Assembly: GCA_964400545.1 (NCBI GenBank)
Contig: CAYNUG010000001.1
Location: forward strand, 1 to 64,000
Reading direction: 5' to 3'
Length of the DNA: 64,000 nucleotides
Origin: UBA647 sp964400545
Lineage (GTDB): Bacteria > Acidobacteriota > Aminicenantia > UBA2199
Each line of letters opens with the position of its first letter. Within the stretch, counting starts at the first letter, position 1. Positions 35,520 through 43,923 of this stretch are shown here, one piece after another. The notes under the pieces are model-generated. The model was not told the origin of the DNA. It searched no databases and saw only the letters and a program-made list of their open reading frames with translations. Both the position numbers and the translations under genes were made by a program.

Positions 35520-36176
35520 TTATTTATTATTTTCTTTAATAAAAAATGTCAGTGAAGTGCTTTTTCCTTTGTAAAAAGTGGAAAGAAGATAATATCCGCT
35601 GTATTTAAGTTTCAGAAAATAATGATTAGTTTTCCCTGAGTAAAGATAAACAGGTTTTTTACCTTCCGGTATAACAATGAGTTTTGATCTCACGGACTTC
35701 CCATCTGACAGAATTCTGATCCGTAGATCGTCTGACATTTTTTTATTGAACAGATCTTCGGGAATGATCTCCAATCCTTGTCCAGAAAACAATTTTTCGT
35801 CATCAGCTTCTCTCTTTCCCGGAAAGACAACAGCTCTTCCATAAAAGAAAGGTGTCTTTGATAGTTTTTTCTTCAAACTGAAAACGATCAAATACTCCGA
35901 ATCCGGGACCGCATCAACCACTCCTGTCCATGTTTTACCTTTCCTCAAAATTTCAACCGGTTTCTTCACTCCATGATCAACGAAATAAACACTACCGATC
36001 ATTTCTCGTTTCAGCAATAATTCATTTTCAGGGAATTTATGTCCACAGCATATCCGGAACATGATACCTTTTTCGGCTCCGGATATTCCTGTCTCGGGAA
36101 TTATCCATTTATAATGTGAAAATACAGGTAATGAAAAAAATAATACCATAATTACTATTTGAATTTTTTTATTCAT
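35520..36176 (-). CDS. DUF4198-like secreted protein
   Basis: 218 aa with signal peptide (1-20, ending VFS) and mature start HYKWIIPETG. An N-terminal His, then IMFRICCGHKFPENE and later Ig-like strands fit the DUF4198 family, often encoded beside metal (Ni/Co/Fe) uptake genes. Candidate metal ligands are the N-terminal His22 and the CCGH cluster. GGAGAAG precedes the ATG. Divergent from a porin-like gene across a 27-bp inverted repeat, which suggests shared control. A metal role is inference from the family. Confidence 0.65.
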   Translation of the reverse strand: MNKKIQIVIMVLFFSLPVFSHYKWIIPETGISGAEKGIMFRICCGHKFPENELLLKREMIGSVYFVDHGVKKPVEILRKGKTWTGVVDAVPDSEYLIVFSLKKKLSKTPFFYGRAVVFPGKREADDEKLFSGQGLEIIPEDLFNKKMSDDLRIRILSDGKSVRSKLIVIPEGKKPVYLYSGKTNHYFLKLKYSGYYLLSTFYKGKSTSLTFFIKENNK

Positions 36177-36199
36177 CTTTTCTTCTCCTCAATACTTTG

Positions 36200-36226
36200 G
36201 TGTTACGATATTTGCAAACGTAACAC
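36200..36226. promoter_or_regulatory. Perfect inverted repeat, candidate operator of the DUF4198/porin divergent pair
   Basis: Arms GTGTTACG (36200-36207) and CGTAACAC (36219-36226), spacer 11 bp containing its own palindrome TTTGCAAA. It would cover the -10 region of a minus-strand promoter whose -35 is TTGACT (36245-36240). Confidence 0.55.
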
Positions 36227-36282
36227 TTGGCACGCAAAAAGTCAATCATTTTTTTATTATTCACTTTGTAGTAAAATTAAGT

Positions 36283-37401
36283 ATGGGACTAAAAAAAATT
36301 ATATTTATTAGCATATCCGTGTTTTTTCTTTCACAAATACTTCCGGCCTCAGGTCCTCCTGGAGGAAGTAAAACCGAATTTGATCTTAAAATTGATGTCA
36401 GGTCATATTTTTCTAACGACCAGAGGATCCAGTGGAGCGGAGCGGAAGCAACATTTGGAACAGAAGCGATCATCCGTGGAAATGCAAAAAAAATGATCAG
36501 GAACACCGAGTTCTTTGCAGGTGGGGAGATCAGGCTGAATCAGTCATTTGACAATAATTTCCTTGTTGATGAGTATAGAGAAAAATATATTCAGAACTTC
36601 AAGACAGACCGCTTTCAGATAGCAGGGATGTTTGTCGGGCTGAGAGTAAAGAATTTCGAATTATCATTGGGGAAGAGGAGATCGATCTTCGGAAATGACC
36701 AATTGGTACATCTTACAAACGGAGAAATTTTCCAGCCTTTCATCAGAACTGAATCCGTGCTATGGTGGGAGACAGGGCTTTTCCTGAAATACAGAAAGGG
36801 AATAATTCGGCTCGATCTGTCGGTTGTGAACGGAGGACCCGATAAAGATACCAACTCCAGTAAAGCCGCAGTAGCAAGAGCCGGGATCGAATTGAAGAAT
36901 TTTGCTATCGGTGTATCGGCAAAAGTTCAGGACGGAATAGGTTCAGAACAGCAAAAACAATATAAGAACCATATAGGATTTGATATTTCATTCAGATCAG
37001 GAAAGTTCAGACTTTCCGCAGAAGGGATCTATGATGAATATGGATTCAGGAAAGAATTTAACAGCGATGATATATTCTGGGAAAGGAGTCTGTACTACAG
37101 AGATCAGTTTTATAAATCGGAGACTCCTATCACAGGAATTGGCGGATATATTGATCTCAGCTATCACAACAACAAGATCCTTGTGAATATTAACTACGGG
37201 GAATTCCATCCTGAGAAGATCAATAATCCTTATCATGATCCCCCGATAAGGAGAGGAATATTGAAGTTCATATATAATTTTTCACACGGATTTGGTATTT
37301 TTCTTAGTACTTTAATAGAGAATGACAGGTTAAGAGAGCCTGTTTTTTCAGGGGCTGAAGGCTACGCATATATAGTTGGCATGACATTTTCTATAAATTG
37401 A
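36283..37401 (+). CDS. Porin-like outer-membrane beta-barrel protein
   Basis: 372 aa. Signal peptide about 1-22 (ends PAS). The rest consists of amphipathic strands with aromatic belts (FFAGGEIRLNQSF, FELSLGKRRSIFG, ILVNINYGEF). The C-terminus is GMTFSIN, not a terminal Phe but with Phe at -4. FELSLGKRRSIFGNDQ looks like the LxxGKxxxxFG strand of alginate/phosphate-selective type porins. Upstream TAAAAT ends 5 nt before the ATG and no ribosome binding site is visible, so the mRNA may be leaderless. Substrate unknown. Confidence 0.7.
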   Translation: MGLKKIIFISISVFFLSQILPASGPPGGSKTEFDLKIDVRSYFSNDQRIQWSGAEATFGTEAIIRGNAKKMIRNTEFFAGGEIRLNQSFDNNFLVDEYREKYIQNFKTDRFQIAGMFVGLRVKNFELSLGKRRSIFGNDQLVHLTNGEIFQPFIRTESVLWWETGLFLKYRKGIIRLDLSVVNGGPDKDTNSSKAAVARAGIELKNFAIGVSAKVQDGIGSEQQKQYKNHIGFDISFRSGKFRLSAEGIYDEYGFRKEFNSDDIFWERSLYYRDQFYKSETPITGIGGYIDLSYHNNKILVNINYGEFHPEKINNPYHDPPIRRGILKFIYNFSHGFGIFLSTLIENDRLREPVFSGAEGYAYIVGMTFSIN

Positions 37402-37454
37402 TTTTTTTTGAGATATCAGATATCCGATCTTTATTTATAAGCAAGGAGAAAAAA

Positions 37455-37910
37455 ATGAAAAAAATAATTATACTTATTTCAATCACAATGCTGATAGCAA
37501 CAGGAATATTGCTTAGCAATGAGAATAAATCCTTCCAGCCTGTTTCATCTTCAAAGATAATGGAAATATCAGGAAAGATCCAGGCAATCATGACAAACAT
37601 CCCGGTCAGGAGATCAGCAATGGAGGGCCCTTCGGTCGCATTTATAAAGATCAAAGTTAAGAACCTGACTACCGGACAGGAGAGTTCTGTTCAGATCGCA
37701 CCGGGCTATTTTCTCAAGATTAAAGGGGTAGTTCTTCAGAAAAATGACCAAATCAAGATCAAAGCATTCAGAAAGGATAATTCCGCCGAAATACAATCCC
37801 TGGAGATCGAAACGAGAGGCAGGGTCCTTGTCATCAGAGATCGATTCGGCAATGGCTTGTGGGAAAAACCTCAACTCAGACCTAAAAGATCCGGATTTGG
37901 CAAAAAATAA
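37455..37910 (+). CDS. Small exported protein of unknown function
   Basis: 151 aa from ATG 37455 with AAGGAG 7 nt upstream; longer in-frame starts lack one. Signal peptide about 1-20 (IIILISITMLIATGILLS). The mature part is beta-rich and suggests an OB-like fold (KIMEISGKIQAIM ... VAFIKIKVKNLTTGQESSVQIAPGYF, written as separate strands), with a basic tail. 53 bp after the porin-like gene, so likely the same transcript. No family recognised. Confidence 0.65.
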   Translation: MKKIIILISITMLIATGILLSNENKSFQPVSSSKIMEISGKIQAIMTNIPVRRSAMEGPSVAFIKIKVKNLTTGQESSVQIAPGYFLKIKGVVLQKNDQIKIKAFRKDNSAEIQSLEIETRGRVLVIRDRFGNGLWEKPQLRPKRSGFGKK

Positions 37911-38987
37911 TCAGATAAGATAAGACAATATTTCATTAAGGACAACCATTCTTGAGGGGATGACCCTGTAAGAATTTTTCATCTCCTCGAGAAATCCTTC
38001 TTCAATAAGTTTTCGTATCCCGGGTTCATAGAAAGCGAACTTGTCCTTTTCAATACCTTTACTTAATCTCAATCCTGTCACGAGTGCTCTTTTCAATGGA
38101 TCATTTTTTGTTCGTTCTTTTACCGGGATGATATTGTTCCTGACAGATCTGCCATAATCTCCCATGTTAGAATGGTTTGTATAATCAATCTCATCCTCAT
38201 ATCCGGATGCAGATAATCCTGCCCCAATATAGTTCCCACTCTCCCAATAATTCATATTGTGTTTCGATATATTGCCATCCCTGGAGTAATTTGAAATTTC
38301 ATACTGTTCAAATCCTTTTTCAGAAATTTTTTCTCTAAAGATATCATAAATATAACTTTGATGATCTGCATCAGGTTGCGGTCTATTGCCAAATTCTTTT
38401 ACTCCCTCAAGGAGATATGCTGACACATGATTGACATCTGATGAAGTAATAATGCTTATATTCTTTTCCAGTGTTTCTATTTCCTGACCGGGAATTCCAA
38501 TAATAAAGTCAACACTTACAGAATCAAAACCAGTCTTAAGTACAGTTTTAACAGCTTCCAATGCGATTGCGCCCGAATGATTTCTTGACAAATATCTCAG
38601 ATCAGGATCATAAAAAGATTGGACACCAACACTAACTCTGTTAAATCCCAGGTCCTTAAAGAAATTCAGTTTTTCCTTGTTGCACTCTTCCGGATTAATT
38701 TCTATGGTCATTTCAGTAACAATATCTGTTCTGAAATTATCATTAAGAAAAACTATTATTTTTTCGAGAGATGCTGCCGGAATTACGGCAGGCGAACCAC
38801 CTCCGAAATAAACAGTATTAATCTCATGTTTGGAATTCTTCCTCATCTCCAATTCGGAACACAGAAGATCAGCATATTTTTTTGCAGAATCCTCCTCGTA
38901 TTTGAACTTTGTAAAGTTGCAGTAATAGCATTCCCTTTTGCAGAAAGGGATATGGATATATATAGCCGAAGTATCTTTAGCCGGCAT
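37911..38987 (-). CDS. HemW-like radical SAM protein
   Basis: 358 aa from ATG 38987, ten nt after the upstream stop. The cluster motif is C16xxxC20xxC23 (PFCKRECYYCNF), with YFGGGSP, RVSVGVQSF and SVDFIIGIPGQ, the HemN/HemW core. The last about 70 residues form the winged helix-like HemN_C part. HemW is a heme chaperone; true oxygen-independent coproporphyrinogen oxidases are longer and have an extra N-terminal helix. An alternative ATG at 39044 would overlap the methyltransferase by 47 bp. Downstream of, and probably co-transcribed with, the methyltransferase gene. Confidence 0.82.
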   Translation of the reverse strand: MPAKDTSAIYIHIPFCKRECYYCNFTKFKYEEDSAKKYADLLCSELEMRKNSKHEINTVYFGGGSPAVIPAASLEKIIVFLNDNFRTDIVTEMTIEINPEECNKEKLNFFKDLGFNRVSVGVQSFYDPDLRYLSRNHSGAIALEAVKTVLKTGFDSVSVDFIIGIPGQEIETLEKNISIITSSDVNHVSAYLLEGVKEFGNRPQPDADHQSYIYDIFREKISEKGFEQYEISNYSRDGNISKHNMNYWESGNYIGAGLSASGYEDEIDYTNHSNMGDYGRSVRNNIIPVKERTKNDPLKRALVTGLRLSKGIEKDKFAFYEPGIRKLIEEGFLEEMKNSYRVIPSRMVVLNEILSYLI

Positions 38988-38997
38988 CTTCTTTACA

Positions 38998-39768
38998 TCA
39001 GGATAACCCAGAGCCTCCGTTTCTTTTTTTAAGCTCAAGATCATTTTCCATGTACCATCTCATCTGCTTGCATATTCTGTCAAATACTGCAATATCTGCA
39101 TTTGTCCATCGGGTCCTGTTCATTGCTCTTTTCAGAGACCGATGGAACAATCCTTTCTCTTCTTCAACGAAACTTGCACTCTTCATAAGATCGTTAATGT
39201 TTTGATTAAGCCGATCAAACGACTTCTTTGCAGCCATTTTCGGAAAGGGGGGAATAACATCTCCTTTTGTCATAAAAGAATAGATCGCATGAACAGTGAC
39301 CATTACAGCCTGGGACAGGTTTAGAGACGGATATCTGACGGCAGCGGGAATATTAATACAATAGTTTGCATATTGACTTTCATCGATGGTAACACCGGAA
39401 TCTTCTCTTCCAAACACAACCCCTATCTTTTCTTTTACCGATTGCTGAGATATCAGCTCGGCAGAACTCTCAAGTGAAAGAAAATCTTTTTTCCACTTCC
39501 CCTTTCTTGTTGTGGTCAGGAAAACAACAGAAAGATCGGCAACAGCTTCTTTTAATGAACTGAATTCTCTGCTGCTTTCTATTATCTCCTGAGAGCGGTA
39601 TCCGAGTTTCCTCTGTTCAACAACATTTCTATATTCTACCGGATTAACAAGTCTCAGGTCACTGAATCCCATATTCTTCATCGCTCTTACTGACGACCCT
39701 ATATTACCGGGATTTTTGGGTTCAACAAGTATTATACTAACATTCTTTAAAGCATCCGTTTTTCTCAT
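38998..39768 (-). CDS. SpoU/TrmH-family RNA 2'-O-methyltransferase (TrmJ-like)
   Basis: 256 aa. It has the knotted SPOUT domain motifs: IILVEPKNPGNIGSSVRAM (motif 1), IGVVFGREDSGV (motif 2) and YPSLNLSQAVMVTVH (motif 3), with a C-terminal helical extension typical of TrmJ. TrmJ methylates position 32 of tRNAs; assignment to tRNA is from architecture. ATG 39768 was chosen: a -10 box ends 7 nt upstream and overlaps the earlier ATG at 39777, which therefore cannot be used from this promoter. Confidence 0.85.
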   Translation of the reverse strand: MRKTDALKNVSIILVEPKNPGNIGSSVRAMKNMGFSDLRLVNPVEYRNVVEQRKLGYRSQEIIESSREFSSLKEAVADLSVVFLTTTRKGKWKKDFLSLESSAELISQQSVKEKIGVVFGREDSGVTIDESQYANYCINIPAAVRYPSLNLSQAVMVTVHAIYSFMTKGDVIPPFPKMAAKKSFDRLNQNINDLMKSASFVEEEKGLFHRSLKRAMNRTRWTNADIAVFDRICKQMRWYMENDLELKKRNGGSGLS

Positions 39769-39775
39769 TCCCGGC

Positions 39776-39804
39776 ATTATAGTACAAACAGAAGTTGCGG
39801 GCAA
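39776..39804 (-). promoter_or_regulatory. Leaderless promoter of the TrmJ-like gene
   Basis: On the minus strand: TTGCCC (39804-39799), 17-nt spacer, perfect TATAAT (39781-39776), then 7 nt to ATG 39768. Confidence 0.6.
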
Positions 39805-39810
39805 ACTACC

Positions 39811-41976
39811 TTAAACCTTATCGAATTGTTCATCGAGCCTTTTCCGCAGGAGCGTTCTCCTTTCTCCGGGAGTAGACTTTACGACAGCTGCCCTGATTGT
39901 TTTTTTATCCGATACAATAAAGATCTTTTTTTTCGCTCTCGTGACCGCAGTATACAGCAACTCCCGATTAAGCATCATGGAATGAGAAGGAGACAAAATA
40001 AGGATGAGAAAATCATACTCGGACCCTTGCGATTTGTGTATTGATATTACGTAAGAAAGGGTTATCTCATCTAATTCATCTTTTGAATATTCAATCAGAT
40101 TATTATCATAATTGATTGTTAAATGTTCTGTTTTTTTATCGAATTTTTCGACTACTCCGTGTTCACCGTTAAAGATCTCTTTCTCATAATTGTTCTTAAG
40201 TTGCATCACCTTATCACCCTCTTTCAATTTAAGCTTCTCACTCTCATATATGAAATCAGATTTGTTGAATTTATCCTGAATCAGCCGATTCAGATTGTCG
40301 ATCCCCGACTCACCCCGGTAAACAGGCGACAATATTTGATATGTCATTGAATTGAAATCAAAATCTAAATTGTGATATTCAATTATTTTTAATACTTTCC
40401 CCGGAATAACAACAGGATCCTGATAATTGATGAACACAAAATCAAGATCATCACTATATGGTCTGAATTCCGGTTCTTCTCCGTTATTGATTCTGTATGC
40501 ATTGTCTATAATAAGACTATTCTCACTCTGTCTGAAATTTCTATTGAGATAGACGGTCATAAAATATCCCGATGTTATCAGATCCCTGAGCACATTTCCC
40601 GGGCCCACAGACGGCAACTGATCCTTATCTCCTATAATTATCAGTTTTGCGGATACCGGCACAGCTTTAAGCAGAGAGAAAAAAATATTTGTATCTACCA
40701 TTGAAAACTCATCAATAATGATCACATCCGCCTTAAGCGGATTAGATTCATCATGAATGAAGTGTCTCGTTTCCGGACTTATCTTCAGCATCCTGTGTAT
40801 GGTTGATGTCTGACAAAATGTAGCTTCTTCGATCCTTTTTGCCGCTCTGCCTGTCGGTGCTGCAATCTGCACAAGTTTCCCATCATCTTCAAATGCTTCG
40901 ATTATTGCTCTTATTATAGTTGTTTTTCCTGTCCCCGGTCCCCCGGTGATTATGGTTATTTTATTATTTACCGCACTATCAACTGCCTCTTTCTGCTCTT
41001 CAGTAAGTTCAAACTCGATCCGTTCAATAACAGAAGCGGTATCGATCTTATCTTTATCAGGAGTATCCCCTTCCTTGCTCAGTTTCAATAGATACCTTGA
41101 GATTGCTTTCTCAATCAAAAAATTATTGTAAAGGATAATTATATTTTCAGGAATATTCTCAGATACAATCTCATTTCTGTCAATAAGATCAGATATTCCA
41201 CTTTCGACCTGATCTCCCGATACTCCCAGCAGTCTTTCACCTGCAACATATAATTCCTCTCTTGTCATGTAGAGATCGCCCTTTCGCTCTTCATTTCCGG
41301 AAAGAACAAACTTCAGCCCCGACATGATCCGGAAAGGATCATCGGGTGATATCCCGAATCCCCGGGCTACCATATCCGCACGTTTGAAACCAACCCCCCT
41401 GATCCTGTCGATCATGCTGTATGGATTCACACCCAATATCTCGAAAGTATTATCCCCGAACTCTTTATATATCTTAAAGACCGTATCATCACCTATCCCG
41501 TATGGGGAAAGTTTTACGAGTAATTCCCTTAAAACCTTGTTTTCCTTCAAAGAATCTGTCAGGCCCTTTATGATACTCATTCGAAGACCCCTGATCTCTT
41601 TTAATCTTTCAGGAAATTTTTCAATTATCTCAAATGTATCCATTCCAAACTTATCAACGATCTTTTCAGCACTTTTCTTTCCTACTCCCTTTACTCTTCC
41701 TGAGGATAGGAATTTCTTTATCCCGTCCAAATCCTGCGGCAGGACAGTTTTAAAACTTTCCACTTTGATCTGATTTCCGAATCTGGGATGATAAATATAC
41801 TCGCCCTCTATCTCGAGAGTATCTCCCTCCCTCACATCAAAGAGATTCCCTACAATTATCTCACTGTCTCTTTCTGGAATGGAAATAACCCTGAACACAC
41901 CAAATCCATTCTCCTGGGACACGAATATTTTTCTGTTTACTTTAACTTTAAGTCCGGAAATATGTAAAGATTCCAT
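39811..41976 (-). CDS. recD2: RecD2-type 5'-3' DNA helicase
   Basis: 721 aa. An N-terminal OB-like part, then helix-hairpin-helix units (about 80-220; SGRVKGVGKKSAEKIVDKFG, DRIRGVGFKRADMVA). The SF1B motor follows: Walker A GGPGTGKTT (345-353), Walker B DVIIIDEFSMVD and GDKDQLPSVGPG. The C-terminal motifs SYVISIHKSQGSEYD and LLYTAVTRAKK complete it. The long N-terminal extension and absence of recB/recC identify RecD2 rather than the RecBCD subunit. A promoter with TATAAT ends 10 nt before the ATG. Confidence 0.92.
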   Translation of the reverse strand: MESLHISGLKVKVNRKIFVSQENGFGVFRVISIPERDSEIIVGNLFDVREGDTLEIEGEYIYHPRFGNQIKVESFKTVLPQDLDGIKKFLSSGRVKGVGKKSAEKIVDKFGMDTFEIIEKFPERLKEIRGLRMSIIKGLTDSLKENKVLRELLVKLSPYGIGDDTVFKIYKEFGDNTFEILGVNPYSMIDRIRGVGFKRADMVARGFGISPDDPFRIMSGLKFVLSGNEERKGDLYMTREELYVAGERLLGVSGDQVESGISDLIDRNEIVSENIPENIIILYNNFLIEKAISRYLLKLSKEGDTPDKDKIDTASVIERIEFELTEEQKEAVDSAVNNKITIITGGPGTGKTTIIRAIIEAFEDDGKLVQIAAPTGRAAKRIEEATFCQTSTIHRMLKISPETRHFIHDESNPLKADVIIIDEFSMVDTNIFFSLLKAVPVSAKLIIIGDKDQLPSVGPGNVLRDLITSGYFMTVYLNRNFRQSENSLIIDNAYRINNGEEPEFRPYSDDLDFVFINYQDPVVIPGKVLKIIEYHNLDFDFNSMTYQILSPVYRGESGIDNLNRLIQDKFNKSDFIYESEKLKLKEGDKVMQLKNNYEKEIFNGEHGVVEKFDKKTEHLTINYDNNLIEYSKDELDEITLSYVISIHKSQGSEYDFLILILSPSHSMMLNRELLYTAVTRAKKKIFIVSDKKTIRAAVVKSTPGERRTLLRKRLDEQFDKV

Positions 41977-41986
41977 TTGATAAAAA

Positions 41987-42014
41987 ATTATACCTTAACC
42001 TGTTCTAAAATCAA
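41987..42014 (-). promoter_or_regulatory. Promoter of recD2
   Basis: On the minus strand: TTGATT (42014-42009), 16-nt spacer, TATAAT (41992-41987), 10 nt before the ATG; a leader of about 3 nt is expected. No ribosome binding site. Confidence 0.55.
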
Positions 42015-42171
42015 CTTAATAAAAATCACAAACTGTAAATTTCATAAAAATGCCTGCCCCCTTTCCGCTGCATTAATTCTAAAATTATAATCATTACGGG
42101 GTTTACTTTTTAGTATCGAAATGTTACTATTCCTCCAATTATACAATAAAAAAGGTGTCATCCCGTTCTCA

Positions 42172-43923
42172 ATGGAAATAAAAGATCAAATTAAAAGAAG
42201 TGTTTCAATTACGGACGTAGTTCAGAGTTATGGACTCGATCTGAAACCTGCCGGAAAAAATTACAAGGCACTTTGTCCTTTTCACACGGAAAAGACCCCT
42301 TCCTTTTTTGTAAAACCTGAATCAGATTCCTTTACTTGCTATGGATGCAACAGGTTTGGGGATATATTCACTTTCGTACAAAACATTGAAAATGTGGGTT
42401 TTGTAGAAGCAATGAACATTCTAATAGAAAAATTCAATATTCAGGTGGAACAAAAAAAAGGATTCAATTATTCAAAAGAAAAAAAGTACTCGGTAATAAA
42501 TGATATCGCCATGAAATATTTTACAGGGAACCTTTCCGGTTCCGGTGAAGGCAACAAGGCCATCAAGTATTTGAATGATCGCAATATATCCGAAAAAACA
42601 ATAAAAGATTTCTCTCTTGGATATGCTCTCGACAAGTGGGACGGATTTCTTAGCTTTACAAAAAGCAGATCTCTTGATCTCGAGATGTGCATTGAATTGG
42701 GACTTCTTATCAGAAATAGTAAAGGCGAAATTTATGACCGTTTCAGGGGAAGAATAATATTCCCGATCTTCTCGGAATCAGGGACAGTTATCGGATTCGG
42801 CGGGAGAACAATATCGGATGACAAAGTAAAATACTTAAACTCTCCGGAAACTCCGCTCTTCAAAAAGGGAAAGAACCTTTACGGTTTCAACCTAACGAAA
42901 CGTTTCATGAGGGAACAAAGATCTTCAATACTTGTTGAAGGATATTTCGATGTAATATCACTCTATCAATATGGAATAAAAAATGTGGCAGCATCTCTCG
43001 GAACAGCATTGACACCGGGGCAGATTCACTTGTTAAGGAGAGTTTCCGAGGATATATTTATCGGATATGACTCAGATGAAGCAGGGATAGATGCAACGAT
43101 AAGGGGAATTGAGAGAATGTTCGAACAGAATCTTAATCCCCGTATTTTGAAGTTCAGGGGGGAAAAAGATCCTGATGATTTTATCAGAAAATTCGGCACT
43201 GAAGAATTCGAAAAAGAACTCGGATCTTCAGTAGATGGTTTGAAATTCCTCATTTCCATGATCACGAAAAAGTATAATACGGATATTCCCGAAAAGAAAA
43301 GAGACGCAGTAAAAGAAATCGGCAGATTCATCAGTAAATTCGATGACCCGATAGTGAGGGACGGATATATTACAATAGCTTCAGATTTTTTCAATGTAAA
43401 TGAAAAAGAATTCGAACCTTTAAAAACTGTCTCTCCCAAATCAACAGGATCACCTGCGCCGGTGGAATTGCTCACATCCGAAAACATCCTTCTTCAATCT
43501 ATATTGAAAGAGCCTTCGTTCATAGGAATGATAGAGCCATTGTTCAATTCCCGATTATACTCTGTCATAAATATCGGAAATCTGCTGAAAAAAATATTTG
43601 AGAACTATGCTTCACAGGGGGTTCTTAATTTTGATCTGCTTCAGGAAGAACTCACTCCCATAGAAAAAATAACATTGAGAACCGTCTTCGATAGTATAGA
43701 AGATATTTCCGGAGATAACAGAGTCCTGGAACAGAATATTGAATCTTCCATGGTAAATTTCTTTAGTATTTTAAATGAAGTCGAAATCTCAGAAATAGGA
43801 AAAAAAATCAAGAGAGCTGAAAGAGAAGGAAATATCGAAGAGATCAAGAAGCTTATCAACATAAAAAACAAGTTCAATCAGCAAAAATATAAAGTCTCAT
43901 TAGGAGGAAATATTGCCAAATAG
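42172..43923 (+). CDS. dnaG: DNA primase
   Basis: 583 aa from ATG 42172. Zinc-binding domain with C35, H38, C56, C59 (CPFHTEKTPSF ... CYGCNRFGD). TOPRIM catalytic core with LVEGYFDVISLYQYG and IGYDSDEAGIDAT, then a C-terminal DnaB-interacting helical part. It makes RNA primers for replication. MEIKDQIKRSVSITDVV aligns with the normal DnaG start; an ATG 51 nt upstream would add a non-conserved hydrophobic stretch. Neither start has a convincing ribosome binding site, so the exact start is uncertain. Its stop lies within the first codons of rpoD. Confidence 0.92.
   Translation: MEIKDQIKRSVSITDVVQSYGLDLKPAGKNYKALCPFHTEKTPSFFVKPESDSFTCYGCNRFGDIFTFVQNIENVGFVEAMNILIEKFNIQVEQKKGFNYSKEKKYSVINDIAMKYFTGNLSGSGEGNKAIKYLNDRNISEKTIKDFSLGYALDKWDGFLSFTKSRSLDLEMCIELGLLIRNSKGEIYDRFRGRIIFPIFSESGTVIGFGGRTISDDKVKYLNSPETPLFKKGKNLYGFNLTKRFMREQRSSILVEGYFDVISLYQYGIKNVAASLGTALTPGQIHLLRRVSEDIFIGYDSDEAGIDATIRGIERMFEQNLNPRILKFRGEKDPDDFIRKFGTEEFEKELGSSVDGLKFLISMITKKYNTDIPEKKRDAVKEIGRFISKFDDPIVRDGYITIASDFFNVNEKEFEPLKTVSPKSTGSPAPVELLTSENILLQSILKEPSFIGMIEPLFNSRLYSVINIGNLLKKIFENYASQGVLNFDLLQEELTPIEKITLRTVFDSIEDISGDNRVLEQNIESSMVNFFSILNEVEISEIGKKIKRAEREGNIEEIKKLINIKNKFNQQKYKVSLGGNIAK

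Noticed and set aside
42121..42171. N-terminal extension of DnaG
   Set aside because: Adds a non-conserved hydrophobic stretch before the normal primase N-terminus; no ribosome binding site or promoter clearly supports it.
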